Assembly (NCBI RefSeq): GCF_947489255.1
Contig: NZ_CANLCY010000004.1
Location: forward strand, 372,001-436,000
DNA length: 64,000 nt
Origin: an uncultured Microbacterium sp.
Lineage (GTDB): Bacteria; Actinomycetota; Actinomycetes; Actinomycetales; Microbacteriaceae
Direction of reading: 5' to 3'
Positions within the stretch are counted from its first letter, which is position 1. Every line of letters begins with the position of its first letter. Made by a program: the position numbers and the translations under genes. Below, piece after piece: positions 33,786 through 44,206 of this stretch. Below the pieces are notes generated by a model. The model worked only from the letters and a program-made list of their open reading frames with translations. It was not told where the DNA came from and searched no databases.

Positions 33786-34094
33786 ATGATCCTGGTTCGT
33801 CAAGAGATCGGCGAAGTCCTGCGTGACCTCCGCCAGCAGAAGGGCCGTACCCTCCGCCAGGTCGCCAGTCGCGCAAGCGTCGCGCTCGGCTATCTCAGCG
33901 AGGTCGAGCGCGGTCAGAAGGAAGCCTCGAGCGAGATCCTCGCGTCGGTGGCTGAAGCGCTCGACGTGCCCATCTCGACCATCATGCGTCAGGTGGGCGA
34001 TCGGCTGTCCGTGCTCGAGGGCCTGCAGTCCTTCCCCGACGTCGTACCCGACGACCTGGTCGCCGCGGTCGAGCCCGAGCTGTCTTTGCGCTGA
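33786..34094 (+). CDS. clgR: ClgR-type XRE-family transcriptional regulator
   Basis: The 102-residue protein is essentially one helix-turn-helix domain: EIGEVLRDLRQQKGRTLRQVASRASVALGYLSEVERGQKEASSEILASVAEAL, the ClgR sequence pattern. ClgR activates clp protease and other stress genes in actinobacteria and is itself a Clp substrate; its location after pgsA-cinA and ahead of recA fits. The C-terminus SLR is hydrophobic and could act as a degron (inference). GAGGAGG precedes the ATG. The 173-bp upstream gap likely holds its promoter; I could not place a ClgR box confidently. Confidence 0.92.
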   Translation: MILVRQEIGEVLRDLRQQKGRTLRQVASRASVALGYLSEVERGQKEASSEILASVAEALDVPISTIMRQVGDRLSVLEGLQSFPDVVPDDLVAAVEPELSLR

Positions 34095-34106
34095 CGACGC
34101 GTCCGC

Positions 34107-34331
34107 ATGCGTCGCAGTGAATTCGATCGCGCCGTCGCCGATGAGTTCGGCGCTCGTGGCGGGTCTCTCCTGACCGACCTCGTGTTGTCGGCCGTGGGTG
34201 GACGCACGAGCGTCGATGCACTCGCGGCCGGCGTCGACCCCCGCGAGGTGTGGCTGGCGCTCTGCGCCGAGACCGACGTGCCCGAGAACCGTCGTTACGG
34301 CGTCGGCCGGCTCGAACCGCGTCGCTCCTGA
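34107..34331 (+). CDS. DUF3046 family small protein
   Basis: The 74-residue protein MRRSEFDRAVADEFGARGGS... matches DUF3046: SEF-x-x-x-x-x-DEFG, VLSAVGGRTSVDALAAGVDPREVWLALC and the DVPENRRYG end. This tiny gene is conserved between clgR and recA in actinobacteria, and its function is unknown. It starts 12 bp after clgR, so it is probably co-transcribed with it. Confidence 0.9.
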   Translation: MRRSEFDRAVADEFGARGGSLLTDLVLSAVGGRTSVDALAAGVDPREVWLALCAETDVPENRRYGVGRLEPRRS

Positions 34332-34434
34332 CGCGGGTCGAGGAGCGCCGCGCGCGGTCTCGAGCGTGACGCGGGCGATCCGGGCGGCGAGTCGTTTCGT
34401 CTTCGGCTCTCGCGGTTGAATTCACGGCGTGTCA

Positions 34435-34464
34435 TCGAATCTACGTTCGATTCGGGCGTAGGCT
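34435..34464 (+). promoter_or_regulatory. recA promoter with LexA (SOS) box
   Basis: An SOS box TCGAAT-CTAC-GTTCGA occupies 34435-34450 (consensus TCGAAC-N4-GTTCGA, one mismatch). TAGGCT at 34459-34464 is a likely -10, so LexA would sit in the -35/spacer region. The predicted transcript begins near 34471, giving recA a leader of about 180 nt. The rest of the 318-bp gap (34332-34649) shows no gene. Confidence 0.85.
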
Positions 34465-34649
34465 CCTGCACAACGAGGTTCGTGGACCGTTCATCCACAG
34501 AAGGACCATCTTCCGACTCCAATGTCGGAGGCCCTCTCTAACGTGGTGAACGTCGAACGACACTCTGAACGCCTTGTCGGGTACCCCCATCGTCGGTGGG
34601 AGACGCGACAGCCTATAGGCGACCGGAACGCGAGCAGAAAGAAGACGTC

Positions 34650-35702
34650 ATGCCCTCACCCGCAGAGCGCGAAAAGGCCCTTGAATCGGCCCTGGCGCAG
34701 ATCGACCGGCAGTTCGGAAAGGGCTCGGTCATGCGACTGGGCAGCGACGATCGCGCCCCGATCGAGACCATCCCCACCGGCTCCGTCGCCCTCGACGTGG
34801 CCCTCGGCATCGGCGGCCTGCCTCGTGGCCGCATCATCGAGATCTACGGACCGGAGTCGTCGGGTAAGACGACGCTGACGCTCCACGCCATCGCCAATGC
34901 GCAGCGTGCCGGTGGCATCGCCGCATTCATCGACGCCGAGCACGCGCTCGACCCCGAGTACGCCAAGAAGCTCGGCGTCGACATCGACGCCCTGCTCGTG
35001 TCGCAGCCCGACACGGGTGAGCAGGCGCTCGAGATCGCCGACATGCTGATCCGTTCCGGGGCGATCGACCTCGTCGTCATCGACTCCGTCGCCGCCCTCG
35101 TGCCCGAGGCCGAGATCAAGGGCGAGATGGGCGACTCTCACGTCGGTCTCCAGGCGCGCCTCATGTCGCAGGCGCTCCGCAAGCTGACGGGTGGTCTGAA
35201 CACCACCAAGACGACGGCGATCTTCATCAACCAGCTGCGCGAGAAGATCGGTGTCTTCTTCGGTTCTCCCGAGACGACGGCGGGTGGAAAGGCGCTGAAG
35301 TTCTACGCCTCCGTGCGCCTCGACATCCGTCGTATCGAAACGTTGAAAGACGGCACCGAGGCGGTCGGTAACCGCACCCGCGTGAAGGTCGTCAAGAACA
35401 AGATGGCCCCGCCGTTCAAGCAGGCCGAGTTCGACATCCTCTACGGCGTGGGCATTTCGCGAGAGGGCAGCCTGATCGATTTCGGCGTCGAGCACGCCAT
35501 CGTGAAGAAGTCCGGCGCGTGGTACACCTACGAGGGCGAGCAGCTCGGGCAGGGCAAGGAGAACGCCCGCAACTTCCTCATCAAGAACCCCGATGTCGCG
35601 GCCGAGATCGAGTCGAAGATCAAGTCCAAGCTCGGTATCGGTGGAGCACCTCCGGTGGCCGCACCCGCCGACGACGAGCTGGCCCAGCGCCGCCCGGCCT
35701 GA
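34650..35702 (+). CDS. recA: Recombinase RecA
   Basis: The 350-residue strand-exchange protein is also co-protease for LexA. It shows [18 protein letters not shown], Walker [25 protein letters not shown], Walker [13 protein letters not shown], the L1/L2 loops with [21 protein letters not shown] and [36 protein letters not shown], and an acidic-light C-tail. No intein is present. ATG 34650 gives [11 protein letters not shown]; the ribosome binding site (GAAAGAAG) is weak. The stop overlaps the recX start (TGATG). Confidence 0.97.
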   Translation: MPSPAEREKALESALAQIDRQFGKGSVMRLGSDDRAPIETIPTGSVALDVALGIGGLPRGRIIEIYGPESSGKTTLTLHAIANAQRAGGIAAFIDAEHALDPEYAKKLGVDIDALLVSQPDTGEQALEIADMLIRSGAIDLVVIDSVAALVPEAEIKGEMGDSHVGLQARLMSQALRKLTGGLNTTKTTAIFINQLREKIGVFFGSPETTAGGKALKFYASVRLDIRRIETLKDGTEAVGNRTRVKVVKNKMAPPFKQAEFDILYGVGISREGSLIDFGVEHAIVKKSGAWYTYEGEQLGQGKENARNFLIKNPDVAAEIESKIKSKLGIGGAPPVAAPADDELAQRRPA

Positions 35703-36751
35703 TGAGCGTCGACGCACGGGGCCCCGTTCGTCCGCCTCGATCAGGCGACGACGACGGACGGGTGCCCTCGGCGTCGGAGTCCGCGGAATCGCCACGGGCC
35801 CGTGACACCGGCGGACGGCACGTGTCCAGAGCCGACGAGGGGGAGGAGCGCACGGGCAGCGCTGCCTCGAACGGCGCGACCGATGCGCGCGCGGCCCGGA
35901 CGGCCCCGTTGCGCGCCGTCGACGCGGATCTCGCGCCGGTCATCCCGCTCTTCGGGGGTTCGGCGGCGACGCGTTCCGGCCGTGGCTCCGACGATACGCA
36001 CCCGTCGCGCGGCCGTGCTTCCGTCGGCGCCGGGGCGGCGGATGACGCCGTGCCCGCGCCGGTGACGCGCCCGCGACTGAGGGCGTTGAGAAGCGACGCC
36101 TCCTCGGGGGAGTCCGGACACGATTCCGTCCCGTCGGCGTGGAACATCCCCGGGGGTCATCCGCGCGGCGACCGCCCGACGGACTCACGCTCCGACGACG
36201 CGGGTGTCGACGACGCTGGTTTCGACGACGCGCCTGCCCGCGCGGAAGCCCTTCTGCTCCGCAAACTCCGTTCGCGCTCGCTGTCGCTGTCCGAAGCGCG
36301 GACGGCCGTCCGCGGCGTCGACGGGGTGGACGAGACCGTCGTCGAAGACCTGATCGCGCGTTTCGTCGATCTGGGCTATCTCGATGATGCGGCGTTCGCG
36401 GAACAACTCGCGATGTCGGCGGTCGAGAAGCGCGGCGAAGGTCGGCGCGCCGTCGCCGAGACGCTGCGCAAGCGCGGAATCCCGCGGGACATCGCCGAGG
36501 CGGCCCTCGCCGAGCTCCCCGACGACGACGCAGAGCGTGCCCTCGAGTTCGCCCGGTCCAAAGTGCGCGGCGTCGAGGGCAAGGATTACGAGGCGTCCCT
36601 CCGGCGGCTGGCCGGTCAGCTGGCTCGGCGGGGATACCCGTCGTCGGTGGCTTTGTCGGCAGCGAAGACGGCGCTCAGCGAGGCGGGCATGGGGCGGAGT
36701 CGGTCCTTCGGCCGACCGGCGTCGGGAGTGCGTTTCACGCCCGACGACTGA
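35702..36751 (+). CDS. recX: Regulatory protein RecX with long disordered N-terminal extension
   Basis: The 349-residue protein has the RecX three-helix repeats only from about residue 183 on: ALLLRKLRSRSLSLSEARTAV, LIARFVDLGYLDDAAFAEQLAMSAVEKRGEGRRAVAETLRKRGI, and EASLRRLAGQLARRGYPSSVALSAAKTAL. RecX inhibits or tunes RecA filaments. The first 180 residues are Asp/Ser/Arg/Gly-rich and predicted disordered by composition, much longer than a minimal RecX. It overlaps recA by one base. Its 3' end overlaps the convergent regulator gene by 17 bp. Confidence 0.9.
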   Translation: MSVDARGPVRPPRSGDDDGRVPSASESAESPRARDTGGRHVSRADEGEERTGSAASNGATDARAARTAPLRAVDADLAPVIPLFGGSAATRSGRGSDDTHPSRGRASVGAGAADDAVPAPVTRPRLRALRSDASSGESGHDSVPSAWNIPGGHPRGDRPTDSRSDDAGVDDAGFDDAPARAEALLLRKLRSRSLSLSEARTAVRGVDGVDETVVEDLIARFVDLGYLDDAAFAEQLAMSAVEKRGEGRRAVAETLRKRGIPRDIAEAALAELPDDDAERALEFARSKVRGVEGKDYEASLRRLAGQLARRGYPSSVALSAAKTALSEAGMGRSRSFGRPASGVRFTPDD

Positions 36752-39329
36752 CCCTGTCTGCGTCAGGCGACGGGGGAGGACTCGCCACCTCACCCTGCGC
36801 GACCATGCGGGCGAGCTCGCGTCGCGACGCGGCACCGACTTTCAACCGGGCTTGATACACGTGGGATTCCACGGTGCGAACCGACAGGAACAGGCGCGTG
36901 GCGATCGCCCGATTCGTCAGTCCCTCGTGCGCGAGGAGGGCGATCTCGCGCTCGCGCGCCGTGAGGTCCTCCGGGAGGGGAGCGGTCGCGGCAGCAGCAG
37001 ACGGGGCGGGGTCGGACGGTGTCGGGTCGGCCTCGCGCGCTGACCACAGGGCGTGCAGACGCAGATCGTCGACGGGGCGATCTTCTTCGCTCCCCGCCGA
37101 CCGGGCGGATGCCCGGCGCACGGCGTCTGCGGCGAGGGGGAGATCCGTGGTGGCCGCCAGCTGCACGAGTTCGTCGATCTCGTCCGGGTCGGCGATGTCG
37201 AGACTGACGAGTCTGTAGAGGTCGCGGATCCGCAAAGCCGCCGAGGTGCTGCCGCGGCTCAGGTCGGCGGTTGCGCGAGCGGCGGCTCGCGCGTCGTCGA
37301 GGAGTCGCTCGGCCACCAGCACGGTCGTCTCCACGTAGAGGCGGCTGCGGCGGACGAGGATCGGTCCGTCGGTCTCGACCCGGGCGAGGATCGACCGCGC
37401 CTCATCGAGGCGCTCCGCGAGGGCCAGTTCCTCCGCAACGCTCAGCTCCATCATCGCCGTCTCCGGGTCGCCCAGCGCGGACGGGTCGCGCTGCATCGCG
37501 GACGTCCATTCGCGATGCGACTGTTCCGGCCGACCCGAGGCGGCGAAAGCGATCGCTGCCGCGATTCCCGCGGCGGTGAGCTCCGACACCCCGCCCTCCC
37601 GGGCGGCCGGGCCGAGTTCCCGTTCCAGACGCTGCTCGACCGCGGAGCCGTCGGCTCCGGCGATCTGATGCCCGATGAGGAGGAACATCAGGGCCGAGAG
37701 GCGCTCGCGGGTGGAGATCCCCTGCGGACGCGGGATCGCATCCAGGAGCCGCTGTGCGTCGCGGTAGTGCGCCTTCGCGACCGCCCATCGACCGCGGATG
37801 GTCTGCGACGTGCCGGCTGCGACGAGGGCTCGCAGGCGCCCCAATGGGGAGGCGCCGGGGAGGGAGACGGCGAGATCGGTGAGTTCGCAGGCCTTTGCGG
37901 CGTCGACACGGTTGCCGGCCCGCGTCGCCTCGGCCAGCAGGCGTTCCACGTGCGCGTCCGCCTCGGCCTGCTCGGCGGAGATCTGCCCCGGATCGGACGA
38001 TGACGGCATCCCGGCGGCGGCTCTGCGGGCCTGCAGGCGCGCGATCCGACGGCGCGCGGATCCGTCGGCGAGGATGTCGTCGGGTTCGACGGCGCAGCGG
38101 CGAGCGAGGTCGAGTTCGACGCGCAGCGCCGGATCGTCCACGGCGGCGAGGCCGCGCGAGGCGTGGGCGGCGGCATGCGCGCTGTCGCCGCGATCATTCG
38201 CCTCCCGCGCGGCGTCGAGCGCCACGCGCGCACGGAGGTCCGGAGCGTAGGCCGATTCGCCCGATGCGTCGGCTCCGAGTCGGTGCCATCGTTCGGAGAC
38301 GGAGACCGCGATGGTCGAACTCCACCAGTGATCGGCCTCGGCGAGCATGCGCCTCCCGGCGCGATCGATCATCGCGTCGACGGTGTCGTCGCCGAGCTGA
38401 CGGTGCGCCTCCAGCGCGAAGAGGTCATTGGCGGTGAGACGTCGCTCGGGCGAGGAATCGGCGTGGAGGAGGCCGCTGCCGATGAGGGCGTCGACGGCCT
38501 CGGGGTCGAAGAGGCGTGTGGCGACCGCGAATTCGAGGTGGGCGAGGCGGCGCACCCCGGCCAGGCACTCCAGGTCTTGTCGTAGGAAACCCGCCACGTG
38601 ACGTTCCAGCGCGACGGCGAGTCGGCTGCCGGGGGCGACCGAGCGGATCGCCCGGAGCGGGTCACGGCCGTCGCGGACGGCTCTGAGCGCTTCCAGGACG
38701 AGCTGGCGCAGAAGGGTGCGCGAGCCGTCCGCGCGCCAGATGAGACCCGCGCGCGTGGGCACATCCAACAGGTCGGCGTCCGGGAACAGGGCGATCATGC
38801 GTCGGGCGTCGTCGTCGGTGAGCTCCGACAGATCGATGCGTCGGGCGAATCCGTCCATCCAGAGGTCGAGGAACGTCCGCCGCACCTCGTCGGCGTCGTC
38901 GGGATGGTGCAGCGACCGCGCGCGGGCGGTACGCAGCCCGAGGACGGCGGTCGCCCGGCGCGTCGCCACCGCGTGGGCGATCGCACGGGCCGAGGCGGGA
39001 TCGAGGGTGTCGACGTCGTCGATGACGATCACGCCGTCGATGGGTGTCGGCGCGCCCTCGATCAGGTTTCGCAGGGCGGGGTGGCCGGCTGCCGTCAGCG
39101 CACCGAAGGGGACGGACGTCAGCGCCGACGCCGGCCGGACGACGATGACCTCGCGTCCGAGGCTCTCCACCTCGGCGGAGATGGTGCGGATGACGTAGCT
39201 GCGACCGCTGCCGCGAGGTCCTGCCACCACCATCGAGACGCCGGAATGCACACGGGATGCGAGTTCGATGGCATCCCGGTCGGAACCGATCAGGGCGCGC
39301 GACCACGAGGTCGCCTGTGTTGTCCGCAT
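36735..39329 (-). CDS. Large LuxR-family (STAND-like ATPase) transcriptional regulator
   Basis: The 864-residue protein has an N-terminal P-loop ATPase module with [11 protein letters not shown] at 34-44, where the usual Walker-A Lys is Arg, and a Walker [13 protein letters not shown] ending at 110. A long Ala/Arg-rich helical region of TPR-like character follows. The C-terminal LuxR helix-turn-helix reads [44 protein letters not shown]. These LAL-type regulators sense a ligand or partner through the helical part. ATG 39329 follows a GGGGGGAGAAG ribosome binding site and is preferred to an in-frame ATG at 39386. No cognate target operon is evident. Confidence 0.88.
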   Translation of the reverse strand: MRTTQATSWSRALIGSDRDAIELASRVHSGVSMVVAGPRGSGRSYVIRTISAEVESLGREVIVVRPASALTSVPFGALTAAGHPALRNLIEGAPTPIDGVIVIDDVDTLDPASARAIAHAVATRRATAVLGLRTARARSLHHPDDADEVRRTFLDLWMDGFARRIDLSELTDDDARRMIALFPDADLLDVPTRAGLIWRADGSRTLLRQLVLEALRAVRDGRDPLRAIRSVAPGSRLAVALERHVAGFLRQDLECLAGVRRLAHLEFAVATRLFDPEAVDALIGSGLLHADSSPERRLTANDLFALEAHRQLGDDTVDAMIDRAGRRMLAEADHWWSSTIAVSVSERWHRLGADASGESAYAPDLRARVALDAAREANDRGDSAHAAAHASRGLAAVDDPALRVELDLARRCAVEPDDILADGSARRRIARLQARRAAAGMPSSSDPGQISAEQAEADAHVERLLAEATRAGNRVDAAKACELTDLAVSLPGASPLGRLRALVAAGTSQTIRGRWAVAKAHYRDAQRLLDAIPRPQGISTRERLSALMFLLIGHQIAGADGSAVEQRLERELGPAAREGGVSELTAAGIAAAIAFAASGRPEQSHREWTSAMQRDPSALGDPETAMMELSVAEELALAERLDEARSILARVETDGPILVRRSRLYVETTVLVAERLLDDARAAARATADLSRGSTSAALRIRDLYRLVSLDIADPDEIDELVQLAATTDLPLAADAVRRASARSAGSEEDRPVDDLRLHALWSAREADPTPSDPAPSAAAATAPLPEDLTAREREIALLAHEGLTNRAIATRLFLSVRTVESHVYQARLKVGAASRRELARMVAQGEVASPPPSPDADRVSRRA

Positions 39330-39478
39330 ACTTCTCCCCCCGGAAACCCGCAGGCGGACGGGTGAGCGTGGGCTCACACTATCCATTCCCTATGCGTGCC
39401 GCCAGGGCGGTGCCGCAAACCGTGACCTGGGGCCTGACGACGTCGTCTCCAGGGGCGGGCTTTAGAATTGCTCGCATC

Positions 39479-41026
39479 ATGACCACCCCTGTCTCGACCC
39501 CGACGCTCATCGCGCCCTCCGCCGCCGCCCAGGGCGACGCCGGCGCGCGTACCTACGAAGTCCGCACCTTCGGATGCCAGATGAACGTGCACGACTCCGA
39601 GCGTCTGAGCGGGTCGCTCGAGAGCGCCGGTTACGTGCGTGCCGAGGCGGGCACCGAGGCCGACGTCGTCGTCATCAACACGTGCGCCGTGCGCGACAAC
39701 GCGGCGGGCAAGCTCTACGGCACGCTGGGCCATCTGAAGTCGCGCAAGGACGCGCACGCGGGCATGCAGATCGCCGTCGGCGGCTGCCTCGCGCAGATGG
39801 ACAAGGACGCGGTCCAGCAGAAGGCTCCGTGGGTCGACGTCGTGTTCGGCACCCACAACATGGGCTCGCTCCCCGGGATGCTCGAGCGCGCGCGCCACAA
39901 CGGCGAGGCGGAGCTGGAGATCCTCGAGTCGCTGGAGATCTTCCCGTCGACGCTGCCCACCAAGCGCGATTCGGTCCACAGCGGATGGGTCTCGATCTCG
40001 GTCGGCTGCAATAACACCTGCACCTTCTGCATCGTGCCGAGCCTGCGCGGCAAGGAGAAGGACCGCCGTCCCGGCGACATCCTCAACGAGATCCGCCTGC
40101 TCGTCGACGACGGCGCGATCGAGGTCACCCTGCTCGGCCAGAACGTCAACTCGTACGGCGTCGAGTTCGGCGACCGCCTCGCGTTCGGCAAGCTGCTCCG
40201 CGCCGCGGGCGAGATCGAGGGCCTCGAGCGCATCCGCTTCACGAGCCCCCACCCGGCCGCCTTCACCGACGACGTCATTGCCGCGATGGCCGAGACCCCG
40301 GCCGTCATGCCGCAGCTGCACATGCCGCTGCAGTCGGGTTCCGACCGCATCCTCAAGGCGATGCGCCGGTCGTACCGCAGCGAGAAGTTCCTCGGCATCC
40401 TCGACCGGGTCCGCGCGCAGATCCCCGACGCGGCGATCACGACCGACATCATCGTCGGCTTCCCCGGTGAGACCGACGAGGACTTCGAAGAGACGATGCG
40501 CGTGGTCGAGGCGTCGCGGTTCTCGAGCGCCTTCACGTTCCAGTACTCCATCCGCGAGGGCACGCCCGCGGCCACCATGGCCGACCAGGTGCCGAAGGCC
40601 GTCGTGCAGGAACGGTTCGAGCGCCTCATCGCGCTGCAGGACCGGATCTCGGCGGAGGAGAACCGGAAGCAGCTGGGCCGCACGCTCGAGGTGCTCGTCA
40701 GCACCGGCGAAGGCAAGAAGGATGCCGAGACCCACCGTCTCACCGGCCGCGCCGAAGACAACCGCCTCGTGCACTTCGAGCTGCCGGCGGGCTCGGCCGT
40801 GCCGCGTCCGGGCGATGTCGTGTCGGTCACGGTGACCCACGCGGCGCCGTTCCACCTGCTCGCCGACGCCGTCGACGGTGCGCCCCTGCGCATCCGACGT
40901 ACACGTGCCGGCGACGCGTGGGACCGCTCGCAGGCCGAGTCGTGCGGCGTGCCCGCGCCCGCGGGTGACGACGGCGCTCCCCGCGCCGTGTCGCTCGGAC
41001 TCCCCACGCTCCGCGTCGGCGTGTGA
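39479..41026 (+). CDS. miaB: tRNA-2-methylthio-N6-dimethylallyladenosine synthase
   Basis: The 515-residue radical-SAM methylthiotransferase acts on A37 of tRNAs after MiaA. The N-terminal UPF0004 domain has Cys33, Cys69 and Cys103 for the auxiliary cluster. The radical-SAM cluster CNNTCTFC gives Cys177, Cys181 and Cys184. [25 protein letters not shown] and [15 protein letters not shown] follow, with a C-terminal TRAM-like domain. The 30-residue tail ([12 protein letters not shown]...) is extra. TAGAAT at 39463-39468 is a probable -10 close to the ATG. The stop overlaps the miaA GTG. Confidence 0.95.
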   Translation: MTTPVSTPTLIAPSAAAQGDAGARTYEVRTFGCQMNVHDSERLSGSLESAGYVRAEAGTEADVVVINTCAVRDNAAGKLYGTLGHLKSRKDAHAGMQIAVGGCLAQMDKDAVQQKAPWVDVVFGTHNMGSLPGMLERARHNGEAELEILESLEIFPSTLPTKRDSVHSGWVSISVGCNNTCTFCIVPSLRGKEKDRRPGDILNEIRLLVDDGAIEVTLLGQNVNSYGVEFGDRLAFGKLLRAAGEIEGLERIRFTSPHPAAFTDDVIAAMAETPAVMPQLHMPLQSGSDRILKAMRRSYRSEKFLGILDRVRAQIPDAAITTDIIVGFPGETDEDFEETMRVVEASRFSSAFTFQYSIREGTPAATMADQVPKAVVQERFERLIALQDRISAEENRKQLGRTLEVLVSTGEGKKDAETHRLTGRAEDNRLVHFELPAGSAVPRPGDVVSVTVTHAAPFHLLADAVDGAPLRIRRTRAGDAWDRSQAESCGVPAPAGDDGAPRAVSLGLPTLRVGV

Positions 41027-41955
41027 CGAGGCCCGCCCTCTGGAGCGTCGTCGGAGCCACCGGCACCGGCAAGACCGGACTCTCCCTCGACCTCGCCGAG
41101 GCTCTCGCGGCCGCGGGGCGCCCGGCCGAGATCGTGAACGCCGACGCGATGCAGCTGTACCGCGGCATGGACATCGGCACCGCGAAGATCCCGGTGGCCG
41201 AGCGACGCGGCATCCCGCACCACCTCTTCGATGCGCTCGCGGTGACCGACGAGGCCGCGGTGGCCTGGTATCAGGATGCCGCCCGCGCGGCGATCTCCGA
41301 GATCCACGGCCGGGGCGCTGAGGCGATCCTCGTCGGCGGATCCGGGTTGTACGTCTCGAGCGTGCTGTGGGACTTCCGCTTCCCGCCGCGCGACGAGGCG
41401 TTGCGCGCCCGCCTCGAGGCGGAGCTCGAGCGCGAGGGGGCCGGCGCGCTGTTCGCGCGGCTGCGCGAGGCCGATCGCGACGCGGCGGCCCGCATCGACC
41501 CGCGTAACGGCCGACGCGTGGTGCGCGCGCTCGAGGTGTTGGAGCAGGGCGGCGAGACCCACGGCGGCGCTCTTCCGCACGCGCCGGAGCAGTGGCATCC
41601 GTCGACGCGCATCGTCACGACGCACGTGGACCGCGAGCAGCTGGTGGCGATGCTGGACGCGCGCGTCGAGGGCATGTGGGCCGAGGGTCTCGTCGACGAG
41701 GTGGAGCGGCTCCGCGACGAGGGGCTCGAGCGGGGCGTCACGGCGTCGCGCGCGATCGGGTACGCGCAGGCGCTCGCGCAGCTGCGCGGAGACCTGACGC
41801 GCGAAGACGCCATCGCGCAGACGCAGGCCTTGACCCGGCGGTACGCGCGCCGGCAGGTGTCGTGGTTCCGCCGCTACGCCGACGCCCGCATCGTCGATGC
41901 CCGGACGACGGATGCCGCGCAGCTCGTGCGCGCGGCGGAGAGGGACGATCGATGA
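41023..41955 (+). CDS. miaA: tRNA dimethylallyltransferase
   Basis: The 310-residue enzyme transfers dimethylallyl to A37 of tRNAs reading UNN codons, making the MiaB substrate. It shows the P-loop [71 protein letters not shown], and the late ASRAIGYAQ and [11 protein letters not shown]. The start is GTG 41023, overlapping the miaB stop (GTGA). It overlaps the following GNAT gene by four bases. Confidence 0.95.
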   Translation: MTRPALWSVVGATGTGKTGLSLDLAEALAAAGRPAEIVNADAMQLYRGMDIGTAKIPVAERRGIPHHLFDALAVTDEAAVAWYQDAARAAISEIHGRGAEAILVGGSGLYVSSVLWDFRFPPRDEALRARLEAELEREGAGALFARLREADRDAAARIDPRNGRRVVRALEVLEQGGETHGGALPHAPEQWHPSTRIVTTHVDREQLVAMLDARVEGMWAEGLVDEVERLRDEGLERGVTASRAIGYAQALAQLRGDLTREDAIAQTQALTRRYARRQVSWFRRYADARIVDARTTDAAQLVRAAERDDR

Positions 41956-42392
41956 CCATCGCGATCCGCGCGTTCGCGCCCACCGACGAGGACGCGGTCG
42001 TCGCGCTGTGGAAGGAGGCGGGACTGACCCGGCCGTGGAACGACCCGCGCGCCGACATCCGTCGGAAGCTCACCGTGCAGCCCGAGCTCTTCCTCGTCGC
42101 CGTCGACGACGAGGCGATCGTCGGCAGCGTGATGGCGGGTTACGACGGGCATCGCGGGTGGCTCTACTACCTCGCCGCTGCGGCCTCGCACCGGGGGCGG
42201 GGAGTGGGGCGTGCGCTCGTGGCCGAGGCGGAGCGTCTGCTGGAGGCGATGGGCTGCCCGAAGGTGCAGCTCATGGTGCGCCCCGACAACACCGGAGCGC
42301 GGGGCTTCTACGACGCGCTCGGCTACGAGCCGTTCGAGACCTGGGCGACCGGCCGGCGGCTGATCGTCGACAGGCCCGGTCGCCCCGCCTGA
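41952..42392 (+). CDS. YpeA-like GNAT acetyltransferase
   Basis: The 146-residue GNAT protein closely follows Escherichia coli YpeA in its blocks: [63 protein letters not shown] (acetyl-CoA loop), [25 protein letters not shown] and GRRLI. The substrate is unknown. It overlaps miaA by four bases and so ends the miaB-miaA operon. Confidence 0.9.
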   Translation: MTIAIRAFAPTDEDAVVALWKEAGLTRPWNDPRADIRRKLTVQPELFLVAVDDEAIVGSVMAGYDGHRGWLYYLAAAASHRGRGVGRALVAEAERLLEAMGCPKVQLMVRPDNTGARGFYDALGYEPFETWATGRRLIVDRPGRPA

Positions 42393-42486
42393 GACCGTCG
42401 GGCCCGCTCGCCGGCGTCAACGCGCCTCACGACCCGCCGCAGATCGCCGGGCCTTCTCACCAGGACGGCCGACCGCGCGTCGTCCG

Positions 42487-42492
42487 TAGACT
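42487..42492 (+). promoter_or_regulatory. -10 box (TAGACT) of leaderless dapF transcript
   Basis: TAGACT, 6 nt (GGTCCC), then the dapF ATG at 42499. No ribosome binding site is present. Confidence 0.6.
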
Positions 42493-42498
42493 GGTCCC

Positions 42499-43353
42499 AT
42501 GTCCTCTCTCGCTTTCACCAAGGGTCACGGCACCGGCAACGACTTCGTGGTGATCGCCGATCCCGACGGCGAGATCGACCTCTCCGACGCGCAGGTCGCC
42601 GCGCTGTGCGACCGCCACTTCGGCATCGGCGCCGACGGACTGCTGCGCGTCGTCCGCTCGGCGGCGATCCTCGAGGGCGCCGAGGCTGCGGCATCCGGGG
42701 CCGAGTGGTTCATGGATTACCGCAACGCCGACGGGTCCAAGGCCGAGATGTGCGGCAACGGCACGCGCGTCTTCGCCCGGTACCTCACCGACACCGGCCT
42801 CGCGTCGATCGACGACGGATTGCGCATCGGCACGCGGGCGGGGGTGAAGACCCTCACGCGCAGCGACCGCGGCTTCGAGGTCGACCTGGGTGCCTACGTC
42901 GTGGAGGCCGACGAGACCCTCGTGCGCGCGAAGGGATTGAGCGTCGCGCGCCCGGGAGTGGGGATCGATGTCGGCAACCCGCACGTGGTCGTCGCCCTGT
43001 CGTCGGATGCCGAGCTCGAGGGGCTCGACCTGACCTTCCAGCCCGTGCTCGACCCCGCGCCGCGGCACGGCGCCAACGTCGAGTTCGTCGTCCCGGCCGA
43101 CCCGCTCGTGCGCGACGGCGTCGGGGCGATCCGCCTGCGCGTGTTCGAGCGCGGCGTCGGCGAGACCCTGAGCTGCGGAACGGGCGCCGCCGCCGCGGCG
43201 CTCGCCGTTCGCCACTGGGCCGGCGCTGCCGCTCCCGACCACTGGGTCGTCGACACCCCGGGCGGGACGCTGGGGGTCCGCGTGGCCGACGGGCACGTGT
43301 TCCTGTCCGGCCCCGCTTCGCTGGTGTTCACGGGCGAGGTCGCTCTCGCCTGA
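42499..43353 (+). CDS. dapF: Diaminopimelate epimerase
   Basis: The 284-residue enzyme interconverts LL- and meso-diaminopimelate for peptidoglycan and lysine. It shows [46 protein letters not shown] (first catalytic Cys), VGNPHVV, and [19 protein letters not shown] (second catalytic Cys). The N-terminus [14 protein letters not shown] and the adjacent -10 box point to a leaderless mRNA. A hairpin at 43421-43442 follows. Confidence 0.95.
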   Translation: MSSLAFTKGHGTGNDFVVIADPDGEIDLSDAQVAALCDRHFGIGADGLLRVVRSAAILEGAEAAASGAEWFMDYRNADGSKAEMCGNGTRVFARYLTDTGLASIDDGLRIGTRAGVKTLTRSDRGFEVDLGAYVVEADETLVRAKGLSVARPGVGIDVGNPHVVVALSSDAELEGLDLTFQPVLDPAPRHGANVEFVVPADPLVRDGVGAIRLRVFERGVGETLSCGTGAAAAALAVRHWAGAAAPDHWVVDTPGGTLGVRVADGHVFLSGPASLVFTGEVALA

Positions 43354-43420
43354 GCAGCCGTCGACTCGTCGGCTCCGGCCCGTGGCATCCGGATGCCGCT
43401 CGGCGGGCGATGGACCTGCC

Positions 43421-43442
43421 CTCCCGCCGCACGCGGCGGGAG
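43421..43442. terminator. Bidirectional terminator hairpin between dapF and RsmC-like gene
   Basis: A perfect 10-bp stem with a 2-nt loop (43421-43430 with 43433-43442) in the convergent gap. A separate 14-bp palindrome GGCATCCGGATGCC sits at 43384-43397. Confidence 0.65.
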
Positions 43443-43464
43443 TCCGCGAACGGGTGTCGTCGGA

Positions 43465-44109
43465 TCAGCGGATGACGTCGATCAGCTCGCTCGGCGGCGA
43501 ACCGTGGCGACGCACGCGCAGCACGCGGAAACCGCGTCCGGTGGCGGCACGCTGGACGCTGTAGCCGTCGGGGAACGTCGCGGCGAGCCAGCGCTGCAGG
43601 GAGTCGGATCCGAGGTTGCGCTGGACGACGAACCAGCCGTCGCTGCGCTCGGCGAGACGGGGGATCCAGTGCTGGAGCATCTCGTGAAGTTCGTTCTTGC
43701 CCACGCGGATCGGCGGGTTCGACCGGATGGTGCGGAACGTCACGTCGTCGGGAACATCCTCGGGTCGAACGGCGTTGATGTTGGTGAGGCCGAGCGACTC
43801 GGCATTGCGCCTCACGAGATCGAGAGCCCGTTCGTTGACGTCGACCGCCCACACGGTCGCGTGCGGTGACGCGAGCGCCAGCGAGATCGAGATCGGACCC
43901 CAGCCGCATCCCAGGTCGAGGAAGTTCCCACCGGCGGGAGGGGGAGGCGTGTTGGCGAGCAGCACCGAGGTCCCGGCATCCACGTGATCGGGACTGAAGA
44001 CGCCGCCCGCCGTGACGAGCTCGAGCTCTCGGCCGGCCAACGTCACGCGGATGCGGCGGAGCTGCTCGGGACTCGACGGCGACGCGCTGAAGTAGTGCTC
44101 GCTCCCCAT
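43465..44109 (-). CDS. RsmC/RlmG-like class I rRNA methyltransferase
   Basis: The 214-residue protein corresponds to the catalytic half of RsmC/RlmG 16S/23S rRNA guanine-N2 methyltransferases: GGVFSPDHVDAGTSVLLA, motif I FLDLGCGWGPISISLA, VDVNERALDLVRRNAESLGL and the target-base motif SNPPIRVGK (NPP). Which rRNA or other target it methylates is not determined. TATCCT lies 6 nt before ATG 44109, so the mRNA is probably leaderless. It converges with dapF. Confidence 0.86.
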   Translation of the reverse strand: MGSEHYFSASPSSPEQLRRIRVTLAGRELELVTAGGVFSPDHVDAGTSVLLANTPPPPAGGNFLDLGCGWGPISISLALASPHATVWAVDVNERALDLVRRNAESLGLTNINAVRPEDVPDDVTFRTIRSNPPIRVGKNELHEMLQHWIPRLAERSDGWFVVQRNLGSDSLQRWLAATFPDGYSVQRAATGRGFRVLRVRRHGSPPSELIDVIR

Positions 44110-44115
44110 CCGCCC

Positions 44116-44121
44116 AGGATA
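44116..44121 (-). promoter_or_regulatory. -10 box (TATCCT) of leaderless RsmC-like gene transcript
   Basis: On the reverse strand TATCCT is followed by 6 nt (GGGCGG) and the ATG at 44109. Confidence 0.55.
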
Positions 44122-44206
44122 TCCGACCGCGGCTTCGACCGCCGGGCCGGATAAAGTGCCAGAACATCAGTACCACCGCGGGCCGAGCCCGCGACGAAAG
44201 GAACAC

